Program-made: the position numbers and the translations under genes
Shown here: positions 27,662 to 35,049 of the stretch, one piece after another
How positions within the stretch are numbered: the stretch's first letter is position 1
Layout of the letters: the number at the start of each line of letters is the position of its first letter
Assembly: GCF_947496775.1 (NCBI RefSeq)
Contig: NZ_CANMDU010000004.1
Location: 124,001 to 188,000 of the forward strand
Length of the DNA stretch: 64,000 nucleotides
Reading direction: 5' to 3'
Origin: an uncultured Maribacter sp.
GTDB lineage: Bacteria; Bacteroidota; Bacteroidia; Flavobacteriales; Flavobacteriaceae
Notes under the pieces: generated by a model
Database searches by the model: none
What the model was told of the DNA's origin: nothing
Seen by the model: the letters and a program-made list of their open reading frames with translations, nothing else

Positions 27662-28228
27662 GTGAAATTACAAGATAAGAAACCTGCTCTAATACTAGTC
27701 GATGTACAAAAAGCATTTTTAGATGAAAAATATTGGGGAGGAAATAGAAACAATAAAGATGCAGAGCTTGTTTGTGGCAAAATATTGAAAAAATGGAGAG
27801 AATTAAATTTACCAATATTCCATATAAGACATAGTTCGGCAAACCTGAATTCTAAATTGAACCAATTTAATAAAGGATTTGAATTCAATGAAAACGTAAT
27901 ACCTTTAGAGAAAGAACCAATAATTACAAAAGAGGTTAATAGCGCATTTATTGGTACTAACCTAAAAGAACAATTGGATAAATTAAATATTCACACTTTA
28001 GTTATTGTAGGAATAACGACAAACCATTGTGTATCGACAACAACACGAATGGCTGGTAATTTTGGATATGAAACTTATCTAATTTCCGATGCAACTGCAA
28101 CATTTGACAGAATCGGTATTAACGGAGAAAAGTATGATTCTGAAACCATTCATTTAACAACTCTTGCTAATTTGAATGATGAATTTGCAACTGTTTGGAA
28201 CTTTAAGAAATTAATGTCTGAACTATAA
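27662..28228 (+). CDS. isochorismatase-like cysteine hydrolase
   Basis: 188 aa, GTG start. The catalytic triad of the family is complete: D14 in LILVDVQKAF, K90 in PIITKEVNSAF, C123 in VGITTNHCVSTTTR, with the cis-peptide loop before the Cys. Relatives include nicotinamidases, N-carbamoyl hydrolases and isochorismatases; the NHCVSTTTRMAGNFGY pattern is of the unspecific hydrolase group, so the substrate is open. It stands as a one-gene module between two intergenic elements. Confidence 0.92.
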   Translation: MKLQDKKPALILVDVQKAFLDEKYWGGNRNNKDAELVCGKILKKWRELNLPIFHIRHSSANLNSKLNQFNKGFEFNENVIPLEKEPIITKEVNSAFIGTNLKEQLDKLNIHTLVIVGITTNHCVSTTTRMAGNFGYETYLISDATATFDRIGINGEKYDSETIHLTTLANLNDEFATVWNFKKLMSEL

Positions 28229-28238
28229 AAAACACTAT

Positions 28239-28350
28239 GCACTATACCGGGTATAAATTATCTACTTAAAATCAATTTTAACCTGTAGCCATATTTTAGG
28301 GCAAGATATTAAAACGAACCTCTGTGCTAAACCAAAGAATTGCAGTACAT
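28239..28350. repeat. divergent member E2 of the recurring intergenic element
   Basis: Between the hydrolase and the Crp/Fnr gene. The left part ATACCGGGTATAAATTAT resembles other left ends (…CGGTGTACAAAAC in E3), and CTCTGTGCTAAACCAAAG matches the E3 block CTCTGTGTTAACCCCAAAAG. The right end is not well conserved. Hand alignment only. Confidence 0.4.
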
Positions 28351-28355
28351 AAAAA

Positions 28356-28937
28356 ATGAATATTGAAAAAATCTTAAACGAAATTGGAGAAATTTATTCC
28401 CCAATATCCATTAAATGCCAAGATGAATTTATTGCCAATTCAAAAATTAGCACGTTTAAAAAAGGGGAAATTGTGGTTCGCGAAGGGCAATTTTCTAAAA
28501 AAGGATATCTAATTGTGCAGGGTTGTTCTAGAGCCTATTATCTAAAAGACGGAAAAGACATTTCCGACTGGTTTACTTTTGAAAATCAGATTATGGCTTC
28601 AATAGTAAGTTTTTTCAGCAAGGAGCCGAGTCCTCATTATGTTGAGTTTATCGAAGATTCAACAGTTATTGAGTTTTCAAAAGATACTGTCGATATGCTT
28701 GCTAATAAATATCACGATTTTGAACGCTTTATAAGCAAAGTGGTGACCGAAACTATGTTGGGCTTGTGCGAAAGATTATACACTATTCAGTTCAACAAAG
28801 CTGAGGAAAGATATAAGCACCTTTTAACCATTTATCCTGACATAACAAACAGAATTCCCCTCACTCATATTGCTTCTTATTTAGGCATTACACTTGAAAC
28901 TTTGAGTAGAATAAGAAACCCTAAAAACCGAATTTGA
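28356..28937 (+). CDS. Crp/Fnr-family transcriptional regulator
   Basis: 193 aa. Cyclic-nucleotide-binding-like beta roll (KISTFKKGEIVVREGQFSKK; GYLIVQGCSRAYYLKDGKD) and a C-terminal winged helix (IPLTHIASYLGITLETLSRI), as in the short flavobacterial Crp proteins. No Fe-S cysteine cluster, so it is not an oxygen-sensing FNR. A perfect FNR/CRP-type dyad overlaps its own stop codon and lies before the next two genes, which are probably its targets. It starts 6 bases after element E2. Confidence 0.92.
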   Translation: MNIEKILNEIGEIYSPISIKCQDEFIANSKISTFKKGEIVVREGQFSKKGYLIVQGCSRAYYLKDGKDISDWFTFENQIMASIVSFFSKEPSPHYVEFIEDSTVIEFSKDTVDMLANKYHDFERFISKVVTETMLGLCERLYTIQFNKAEERYKHLLTIYPDITNRIPLTHIASYLGITLETLSRIRNPKNRI

Positions 28938-28977
28938 TTTATATCAAATGATACCGCTTCCAGTAGTTTGATCTTTG
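28934..28977 (+). promoter_or_regulatory. FNR/CRP-type operator with adjoining promoter
   Basis: TTGATTTATATCAA at 28934–28947 is a perfect dyad (TTGAT-N4-ATCAA). About 22 bases on is GATCTTTG (28970–28977), one base from the TAnnTTTG -7 box. If transcription starts just after it, the dyad is centred near -41, the usual place for activation. It precedes the 107 aa membrane protein gene at 28994. Confidence 0.75.
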
Positions 28978-28993
28978 TAATAAATATTTACAA

Positions 28994-29317
28994 ATGGAAG
29001 AACAAAATACACAACTAACATCAATTTGGGGGAAATGGTGGGTACCTATTAGAAAATGGTTTTATTCTGCTTGGTTAATCTACGAAACCACCGTTCGCTT
29101 TTACGACTATTCAGAAGCCACCTATCTTTTTTTCATCACAGAAAATTATATGGGAGCACTTGGTTCACAAATCGTAGCTATGTTTTGTAGCATTGTCACT
29201 TTTGCAATTTGCAGCTTCTTTTTAACCGTTCCTACCGCTTTCATCCTCTATAAATTCTTCAAAATAGAAAATTTATCAGGAACACAATTTGAATCAAAAA
29301 TCAAAAAATATTTCTAA
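28994..29317 (+). CDS. small membrane protein of unknown function
   Basis: 107 aa with an aromatic N-terminal part (WGKWWVPIRKWFYSAWLIYE) and one long hydrophobic region (VAMFCSIVTFAICSFFLTVP) that can cross the membrane once or twice. No family recognised. Five bases before the quinone reductase gene, so they are one transcription unit, apparently driven from the FNR-type operator. Confidence 0.75.
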   Translation: MEEQNTQLTSIWGKWWVPIRKWFYSAWLIYETTVRFYDYSEATYLFFITENYMGALGSQIVAMFCSIVTFAICSFFLTVPTAFILYKFFKIENLSGTQFESKIKKYF

Positions 29318-29322
29318 AATAG

Positions 29323-29901
29323 ATGAAAAAAATACTCATTATAAATGGGCATCCTGACAAGGAAAGCTATAGTTTTGGACTTTCTGAAGCATATAAAAAA
29401 GGTGCTGAAAAATCAAACGCTGAAATAAAAGAAATTAATATCCGAGAATTAACCTTCAACCCAAACCTACAATTTGGATATAGAAAACGAACTGAATTAG
29501 AACCCAATTTACTAGATGCACAAGATAAAATAAAATGGGCAGACCATATAGTTTGGGTATATCCCGTTTGGTGGAGCTCTATACCAGCAATGATGAAAGG
29601 CTTTTTAGACCGAATTTTACTTCCTGGATTTGCTTTTAAAAAAAGAGAAAATTCATTGCTTTCGGATAAATGCTTAACAGGTAAATCTGCCAGAATAATT
29701 TGCACAATGGATCAACCAACTTGGTTCTACAAATTGGTTTACAGAAGTCCTAGCCACAATGCAATAAAAAAAGGAACATTGCACTATATTGGCGTAAAAA
29801 AAGTGCGAATTACTGCCATTGGACCTATACGTCTTTCTACAGAAGAGTTTAGAGTTAAATGGTTGAATAAAGTTGAAAAATTAGGGCAGATGAATAAGTA
29901 A
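29323..29901 (+). CDS. NAD(P)H-dependent flavodoxin-fold oxidoreductase
   Basis: 192 aa, flavodoxin-like fold of the NAD(P)H:quinone oxidoreductase/KefF/MdaB group. Features: IINGHPDKESYSFGL (FMN phosphate loop), WADHIVWVYPVWWSSIPAMM (conserved P-x-W-W of the flavin site), and FLDRILLPGFAFK. Likely reduces quinones or nitro compounds by two electrons. Cotranscribed with the upstream membrane protein and controlled by the neighbouring Crp/Fnr regulator (inference). Confidence 0.92.
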   Translation: MKKILIINGHPDKESYSFGLSEAYKKGAEKSNAEIKEINIRELTFNPNLQFGYRKRTELEPNLLDAQDKIKWADHIVWVYPVWWSSIPAMMKGFLDRILLPGFAFKKRENSLLSDKCLTGKSARIICTMDQPTWFYKLVYRSPSHNAIKKGTLHYIGVKKVRITAIGPIRLSTEEFRVKWLNKVEKLGQMNK

Positions 29902-29941
29902 TAACGGAAACAATTAATACAAATAGATCAAAAAATAACGT

Positions 29942-29985
29942 TTCCAACAAAGAACGGAGGTAAAAACATAGGCCGTTAGTTGCTA
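29942..29985. repeat. left end of a recurring element, cut off by an IS relic
   Basis: AACAAAGAACGGAGGTA (29946–29962) repeats the sequence at 27508–27524, followed by AAAACATAGGCCGTTAGTTGC, similar to the left part of E5. The expected right end is absent; the IS-derived relic begins about 17 bases later. Confidence 0.55.
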
Positions 29986-30001
29986 AACTCAAAGTTGCAT
30001 C

Positions 30002-30151
30002 GTCCTGAAATAGGTTGACTAAAAAAACAAACATTTTTAGTTAATTATGGAAAAACAAGACAAACTCTCCTGCCGAAAAAAAGCTACAAAAAGGTAGGCT
30101 TTTGAGCTCAAATTTTTAATCATAACAAAAAAGATTAACCTATTTCAGGAC
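30002..30151. mobile_element. deleted insertion-sequence relic (MITE-like)
   Basis: 150 bp bounded by inverted repeats: GTCCTGAAATAGGTTGACT at 30002–30020 and, inverted, AACCTATTTCAGGAC at 30137–30151. Inside, a start codon at 30047 opens a 16-codon remnant rich in lysine, as at the beginning of a transposase, followed by AT-rich sequence. It reads as an IS whose coding region has been lost. No target duplication is visible. A single copy of the same terminus lies at 34083. Confidence 0.8.
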
Positions 30152-30169
30152 AAGGTAACAATAACGTAA

Positions 30170-31120
30170 TTACCAATTATTCTTAGCATGAATATAGGCA
30201 CTTGGTTCAGAGTAACCTAAAATGTAGGCAATATCGGTAGTTCTATACAGTCCCTCTTGTTCAAGGTAAAATGCCATTTTTTGTTTGATTCCATTAGCCA
30301 ATTTCCGGTACGAAGTATTTTCTTTAAATAATTCTCGCTGAATACTTCTTTTACTAACTGCCAGTTGATTAATAACCTGGTCAATCTTTGGAAGCTCTGG
30401 AGAACTGAGATTAAGCATGATTTGTCTTACCCTTTTGGACATTTCACCATAGGAATTGTCGTTCAGCTGTAATTCTTTCATAAATAGAGGTAAAAGAGAT
30501 TCAATTTGCTTTATTCTCTTCTTATTTATTTCGAGCAGCAAGACTTCGTTTGGTATATAAAAATGATGTCCGCTTCCCTTTTCAATATCCGCTACACCTA
30601 ACCCTACTCTATACGGATGATTATCTATATAGGGCAAAGAAAGCCTTGGGGCATATCTCAATTCAAGCATTAACTTTAATTCCCTATAAATTACACAATA
30701 GACAGAATCCAAAAGATGCCTTCGCACTCCCCTTTCTTCAACATCGCTAGTTAATGACAATTGAAATTCGTCATCGTACTTTTTAAAACTGATGCTGACC
30801 ATAGGAAATGTTGCCATTAAATATTCTTGTAAAAAAGAAATTGCTTGTTGAATTTTACTGGTGCTTAAGGAAATTTCAAGGATTAGTCCAAGAGATTTTA
30901 AGTTCAAAAAGCATCCATAGTTGAGTCCGAAATTATCATCATTACAAATACGAATTGAACGGTTTAAAAAATCAAGAAATTTATAATCTTCAACGGAACC
31001 CAGCGGATTAGTTAAGTCTTTTGGATCAAAGCCACTTTCTTCAAAGAGAATGTTAATATCAATCTTTCTACTAGAAAGAAACTCGATTAAGTTGTTAATG
31101 TGACCATTAGAAACTTTCAT
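30170..31120 (-). CDS. AraC-family regulator with apparently truncated C-terminus
   Basis: 316 aa. The N-terminal ~200 residues match the arabinose-binding-like sensor of OruR/ArgR-type AraC proteins (SLGLILEISLSTSKIQQAI). The C-terminal HTH pair is present up to IAYILGYSEPSAYIHAKNNW, where the protein stops; the usual continuation (F-K-R-W-T-G-x-S-P-x-x-Y/F-R) is missing about 10 residues. The stop lies only 18 bases from the IS relic. It may be weakened or inactive. Divergent from the SRPBCC gene, its likely target. Confidence 0.88.
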   Translation of the reverse strand: MKVSNGHINNLIEFLSSRKIDINILFEESGFDPKDLTNPLGSVEDYKFLDFLNRSIRICNDDNFGLNYGCFLNLKSLGLILEISLSTSKIQQAISFLQEYLMATFPMVSISFKKYDDEFQLSLTSDVEERGVRRHLLDSVYCVIYRELKLMLELRYAPRLSLPYIDNHPYRVGLGVADIEKGSGHHFYIPNEVLLLEINKKRIKQIESLLPLFMKELQLNDNSYGEMSKRVRQIMLNLSSPELPKIDQVINQLAVSKRSIQRELFKENTSYRKLANGIKQKMAFYLEQEGLYRTTDIAYILGYSEPSAYIHAKNNW

Positions 31121-31205
31121 TCATCAAATATATAAAATTGGCGTAAAATATCAATATCATGCAGTTTTCACTACCGAAATTTGCACTAAGTAAAAAATAA
31201 AAATC

Positions 31206-32033
31206 ATGACAACTTCAATTAAGGCTACAAAAGCCAATGCAATTTCGACACTAATTTCTGGCCTGGCAATTTTGGGATTTCAACACCAATTAATGGTAAT
31301 GTTTGAGATTAATGAAACACTACCATTTATAATAGTAGGTGGGGTTATTACTTTCTTTTCTCTCACCATGTTTATGGAAATAAAAAAGCAAAGAGCTCTC
31401 GCCCTTCTCTGGATTGTAGCACAAGACACATTATTTGTCTTAGCAAGTATCGTTATTTTAATTCTTCAACCTTTCGATATATCCACAACAGGGTATGTAA
31501 TAATTGGACTATTTCTTTTACCCATTTTATATTTTATTAAATCTCAGTCCAAAGGGATAATAGAAATGGATGTTATAGGTCATTCTGGCACTAAACGCCT
31601 CACTTTCAGCAGAGTGGTTAAAGCAAGTAAAAATACCGTTTGGGATGTTATTACAGATATAGAAAACTACCATGAAGTAGCCTCCAATATAGATAAGGTA
31701 GAAATTGTTTCTGGAGAAGGTGAAGGTTTGGTACGTTCCTGTTCACATGGAAATGATTCTTGGACAGAAACTTGCACTCTTTGGGAAGATCAAAATCAAT
31801 ATTCATTTGTTGTAAATACTAATGCACCAGATTATCCTTATCCATTTAAATATTTAAAGGGAACTTGGAAGGTAAATGAAACAAATACGAGAGAAACCGA
31901 AATAATTATGATATTTGATTTCGAATTTAAAAAGTCCTATCAAAAGTTACTTTTATATCCGATGCTCAAATGGAAATTCTCAAAAGTTGCTCAGAACTTA
32001 CTTAAAAAATGGGAGAAGATAATTGTTAAATAA
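31206..32033 (+). CDS. membrane-anchored SRPBCC-domain protein
   Basis: 275 aa with two parts. Residues ~10–125 contain four hydrophobic helices (AISTLISGLAILGF, FIIVGGVITFFSLTMF, LLWIVAQDTLFVLASIVILI, TGYVIIGLFLLPILYFI). Residues ~135–275 are a START/Bet v 1-like SRPBCC pocket (FSRVVKASKNTVWDVITDIE, YLKGTWKV). The combination of a four-helix membrane unit with a lipid/hydrophobe-binding domain is unusual. Divergently transcribed from the AraC gene with 85 bases between starts. Function unknown. Confidence 0.85.
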   Translation: MTTSIKATKANAISTLISGLAILGFQHQLMVMFEINETLPFIIVGGVITFFSLTMFMEIKKQRALALLWIVAQDTLFVLASIVILILQPFDISTTGYVIIGLFLLPILYFIKSQSKGIIEMDVIGHSGTKRLTFSRVVKASKNTVWDVITDIENYHEVASNIDKVEIVSGEGEGLVRSCSHGNDSWTETCTLWEDQNQYSFVVNTNAPDYPYPFKYLKGTWKVNETNTRETEIIMIFDFEFKKSYQKLLLYPMLKWKFSKVAQNLLKKWEKIIVK

Positions 32034-32148
32034 AACGAATTAGAAAAAGTAGAATATTATTCAAATCAAAGAACTTAAAAAATAGCGCTCTGCAATAACA
32101 ATTGGTTGTACAACAGGCTTTTTATAGAGAAGATAAAAAAAATAACAC

Positions 32149-32330
32149 CAACACGGTGTACAAAACATAGCTAATAAGTGCTTAACCGAAAAGTTTTTCT
32201 ATACTTATAAATAAGCCAAATTTTTAATTTGGTTATATTTAGAAAAGAAAATATAAAAATTCGGCTCTGTGTTAACCCCAAAAGGCAGCGTCTTTTTAAA
32301 CGCTACGTTTCATACATAAGTCCGTTGCCC
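32149..32330. repeat. recurring intergenic element E3
   Basis: 182 bp. Left end CAACACGGTGTACAAAAC; inner inverted repeat GCCAAATTTTTA (32215–32226) / TAAAAATTCGGC (32254–32265, one mismatch); CTCTGTGTTAACCCC block; small stem AGCGT–ACGCT; right end TTTCATACATAAGTCCGTTG. The 37-base right end agrees with E5 in 28 positions. The outer ends CAAC and GTTG are complementary. The yafY-like gene begins 6 bases later. A further left-end-like sequence (ATCAAAGAACTTAAAAAATA) lies at ~32066. Confidence 0.75.
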
Positions 32331-32336
32331 AATTAA

Positions 32337-33029
32337 ATGAAAATGAATAGACTAACTAGAATAACAGCAATTCTAATTCAATTACAATCTAAAAAGATAG
32401 TTACTGCAAGTGAAATAGCTGAAAGATTTGAAATTAGCTTAAGAACTGTTTACAGAGACATTAAAACACTTCAAGATGCTGGAGTTCCGGTAGGTTCTGA
32501 AAACGGAGTTGGATATTTTATGGTGAATGGCTATTCATTACCACCAATAATGATTACTCAAGAAGAAGCAAATGCTCTAATTGTTTCGGAAAAATTAATT
32601 CTAAACCAAGGAGACACTTCCTTGATTAAAGATTTCAATTCCTTACTAATAAAAATAAAATCGACTCTTAGGGCTTTTGAAAAAGAAGAAATTTCAAAAC
32701 TGGAGAATAGAATAGAGCCTTCAACGAAAAACAAAAAAAACACAAGTAATTGGTTGTCTTCAATACAAAAATCAATCACCAACTCCAATGTTATAAAAAT
32801 CAATTACTTATCAATTTACAAGGATGAACATACAACTCGTGAAATTGAACCTCTTGCCATTTATTTCACCGAGAGTTCTTGGGTTTTAGTTGCATTCTGT
32901 CGTTTACGAAACAACCTACGCGAATTTAGATTAGATAGAATTTCTACACTCTTTATTACCTCAGAAACGTTTGATTATCAACAAGATTTCTCATTAAATG
33001 ATTATTTCAAGAAATTTATTGAAGTATAG
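32337..33029 (+). CDS. YafY-type HTH/WYL transcriptional regulator
   Basis: 230 aa. N-terminal winged helix (RITAILIQLQSKKIVTASEI, RFEISLRTVYRDIKTLQDAG) of the DeoR/HTH_11 type and a WYL-like ligand domain (EIEPLAIYFTESSWVLVAF, LREFRLDRIS). WYL domains bind small ligands or nucleic acids. It starts directly after element E3 and is followed by a small lipoprotein gene with a dyad operator in the 59-base gap, probably its target. Confidence 0.93.
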   Translation: MKMNRLTRITAILIQLQSKKIVTASEIAERFEISLRTVYRDIKTLQDAGVPVGSENGVGYFMVNGYSLPPIMITQEEANALIVSEKLILNQGDTSLIKDFNSLLIKIKSTLRAFEKEEISKLENRIEPSTKNKKNTSNWLSSIQKSITNSNVIKINYLSIYKDEHTTREIEPLAIYFTESSWVLVAFCRLRNNLREFRLDRISTLFITSETFDYQQDFSLNDYFKKFIEV

Positions 33030-33030
33030 T

Positions 33031-33065
33031 TGACATAGGGTTGTCACTCCTCCCATTTACATTTG
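33031..33065 (+). promoter_or_regulatory. dyad operator and -7 box downstream of the YafY-type regulator gene
   Basis: TGACATAGGGTTGTCA (33031–33046) is a TGACA-N6-TGTCA dyad starting 1 base past the yafY-like stop. TACATTTG (33058–33065) is an exact -7 box. The arrangement suggests the regulator controls the two downstream genes. Confidence 0.65.
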
Positions 33066-33088
33066 TCTCATAAACTTAAATATACCAA

Positions 33089-33478
33089 ATGAAGCATTTA
33101 TTAATTGGTATTATAGCTGTCGCATTGTTTAGCTGTAATACCCAGAACAAAACAAGTATGAGCGAACAAAGTAAAAAGGTTGGAACAATTGAATTGGTTA
33201 TTTTTGATACCTATCCTCAATATTCCAAAGCAGAAGTTATAGCAGCAGCAAAAGCCGTGAATCCTGTTGCAGAAAAATTTGATGGCTACATTGGAAGGAA
33301 GCTAGCTGTAGACAAAAACGGTAAATGGACTGATATTGTTTATTGGACTGACCTGAAATCAGCTGAACATGCTGCACAAGAAATTTTGAAAAGTGAAACC
33401 TGTAAAAAATTCTTTGGAATGATAAATCAAGAAACTATGCAATTTATGCATCTTGAGCCTGTAATGGATTCCAAATAA
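33089..33478 (+). CDS. small lipoprotein, ABM/ferredoxin-like fold suspected
   Basis: 129 aa. Lipoprotein signal LLIGIIAVALFSC (Cys at residue 16). The mature part (GTIELVIFDTYPQYSKAEVI … YWTDLKSAEHAAQEIL … FMHLEPV) follows the two-strand/two-helix order of antibiotic-biosynthesis-monooxygenase dimeric alpha/beta barrels. Cytoplasmic members of that fold are cofactor-free oxygenases; a lipid-anchored one is unusual. Six bases before the DUF6194 gene. Function unknown. Confidence 0.8.
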   Translation: MKHLLIGIIAVALFSCNTQNKTSMSEQSKKVGTIELVIFDTYPQYSKAEVIAAAKAVNPVAEKFDGYIGRKLAVDKNGKWTDIVYWTDLKSAEHAAQEILKSETCKKFFGMINQETMQFMHLEPVMDSK

Positions 33479-33484
33479 AAAGGT

Positions 33485-33958
33485 ATGACTAAAAACGACA
33501 TAATTAAAAGGGTTCAGGAAAAATTTGATGGTCTTGTCCTAAATAAAAATTGGGGAGAAATAGGACTATTTTACAATCCAGAAAATAAACTAAGTAAGGG
33601 TATCTATCTATTGACATTCAAAGAAAAAGATGGTTTAAATGATAAAGCATCAAATACGGATAGAAATGGCGTATTTAGGCTAAACGTTGGAATATCAAAA
33701 GATACCTTTTTTAGGTTATTTGGAGAAAGACCCAAAAGACCAAAAGCAGGCCAAATAATTGATATGCCTTATGACTTTTCTGAACTTAATAAAATAATGC
33801 CTCATCCGATTTATGGTTGGATGAGTTGGATTTGTATTTTAAATCCGACAAGGGAAACTTTTGATAAATTATTCCCACTAATCGAAGAAGGATATTATTT
33901 AGCATTGAAAAAATACGAAAAGAAAATAAAAGGGCTTAACAATGTAAATTTAAAATAG
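33485..33958 (+). CDS. DUF6194-family protein
   Basis: 157 aa. Resembles DUF6194 proteins, with the conserved DRNGVFRLNVGISKDTF, KRPKAGQIIDMPYDF and HPIYGWMSWICILNPT (the WMxWI and following CILNP motif near the end). No role is known. It ends the yafY–lipoprotein–DUF6194 module, 22 bases before element E4. Confidence 0.85.
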   Translation: MTKNDIIKRVQEKFDGLVLNKNWGEIGLFYNPENKLSKGIYLLTFKEKDGLNDKASNTDRNGVFRLNVGISKDTFFRLFGERPKRPKAGQIIDMPYDFSELNKIMPHPIYGWMSWICILNPTRETFDKLFPLIEEGYYLALKKYEKKIKGLNNVNLK

Positions 33959-33980
33959 CGGTTTAAGTGATAAAACGAAA

Positions 33981-34066
33981 GATAACGTATATAATTAAGT
34001 TCCGTTATAAACGAAAAAGTTAGAGAGAAAACCCCACTTCTTCTCATATACAAAACCGTTACGAAG
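33981..34066. repeat. recurring intergenic element E4 (short form)
   Basis: 86 bp. Left end GATAACGTATATAATTAAG, right end CATATACAAAACCGTTAC. The 17 bases TCATATACAAAACCGTT are identical to E5. The ends TAACG / CGTTA are complementary, whereas E5 has ACAAC / GTTGT at the same place. The middle is much shorter than in E3 or E5. Confidence 0.7.
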
Positions 34067-34082
34067 AACCCCCGGAGTACTT

Positions 34083-34100
34083 TCCTGAAATAGGTTGACC
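34083..34100. mobile_element. solitary terminus of the same insertion sequence
   Basis: TCCTGAAATAGGTTGACC matches the left terminal repeat of the relic at 30002 in 17 bases, but no second end or coding sequence follows before the CPBP gene at 34206. It begins 16 bases after element E4. Confidence 0.65.
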
Positions 34101-34205
34101 ATTTTTTTGTTTAACTTAAATGATTAATAGGTTTAAATCCTTATTCATATGTAACAAAATTCATCACTGGTCGTCGTTAAGTAGAAAAATACCCATCAAG
34201 ACCAT

Positions 34206-35042
34206 ATGATAATGTTTAAAAATAAAAATCCTTTCCTTTCTGGATTAGTAGTGATAGCTGTAATTAGTATTATAATGCTTCTTCCGTTGGATAAAGTAAT
34301 TACCAAACAATATTTTACCAGTTTTCAGATTGAATATATTGTGCTGTCGACCAAAATGTTTTTAATTTTCTTGTCCGGTCTGTTGTTAGTAAAAAAGCTC
34401 GAAGAGCAAGCTTTATCTGGCATTGGTTCAGAATATCAATGGTCCTTTAAATACATAAACCTAATCCCCTTCTATCTTTTTATATTAGGTATTTTAGGTT
34501 TTATTGGTAAAGACTTATCATCTATAAACATTATTAATGTATTGTTATTGCTAATAGCTTGCCTATTAGTAGGGTTTGCAGAGGAATTTGTATTCAGAGG
34601 GTATTTACAGCCTATTTTTATAAAGAAATATATATCACATAAAAATGGTGTTTTTTTAGGTGTACTACTCCCTGCACTATTTTTTGGCTCCTCACATTTA
34701 TTAAATTTGACGGTTAACGATAATATTCCTCAGGTAATTGGACAATCAATTTACGCAGCTTGTATTGGGTTCTTTTTTGGAGTAGCACTTCTCAAAACCA
34801 ACAAGCTAACACCAATTGCAATTACTCACGGTCTGATTAATTTTTTCTTCCTCTTTGGTTCACTTCCAAAACTAATCAACAACAAAAATGGTTACTCAGA
34901 ACCAACAGTGGAACCAACGTTGACCGAACAAATTTTATCCTCTGCAACACCTATTTTGTTTTTTTTGCCATTATTGATTATTGGTTACATAATTCTGAGT
35001 AAAATGAACAAAAATGAAATACTAAATAAAATAAACCTTTAA
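34206..35042 (+). CDS. CPBP-family intramembrane metalloprotease
   Basis: 278 aa, about eight membrane helices. The three CPBP/Abi motifs are complete: E126-E127-FVFR131, the FFGSSH164 motif and TH208GLINF, which bind the metal in Rce1-type proteases. Bacterial members process bacteriocins or modify membrane peptides, and several confer self-immunity or abortive infection. The NTF2-like gene follows after 7 bases. Confidence 0.93.
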   Translation: MIMFKNKNPFLSGLVVIAVISIIMLLPLDKVITKQYFTSFQIEYIVLSTKMFLIFLSGLLLVKKLEEQALSGIGSEYQWSFKYINLIPFYLFILGILGFIGKDLSSINIINVLLLLIACLLVGFAEEFVFRGYLQPIFIKKYISHKNGVFLGVLLPALFFGSSHLLNLTVNDNIPQVIGQSIYAACIGFFFGVALLKTNKLTPIAITHGLINFFFLFGSLPKLINNKNGYSEPTVEPTLTEQILSSATPILFFLPLLIIGYIILSKMNKNEILNKINL

Positions 35043-35049
35043 AATAATC

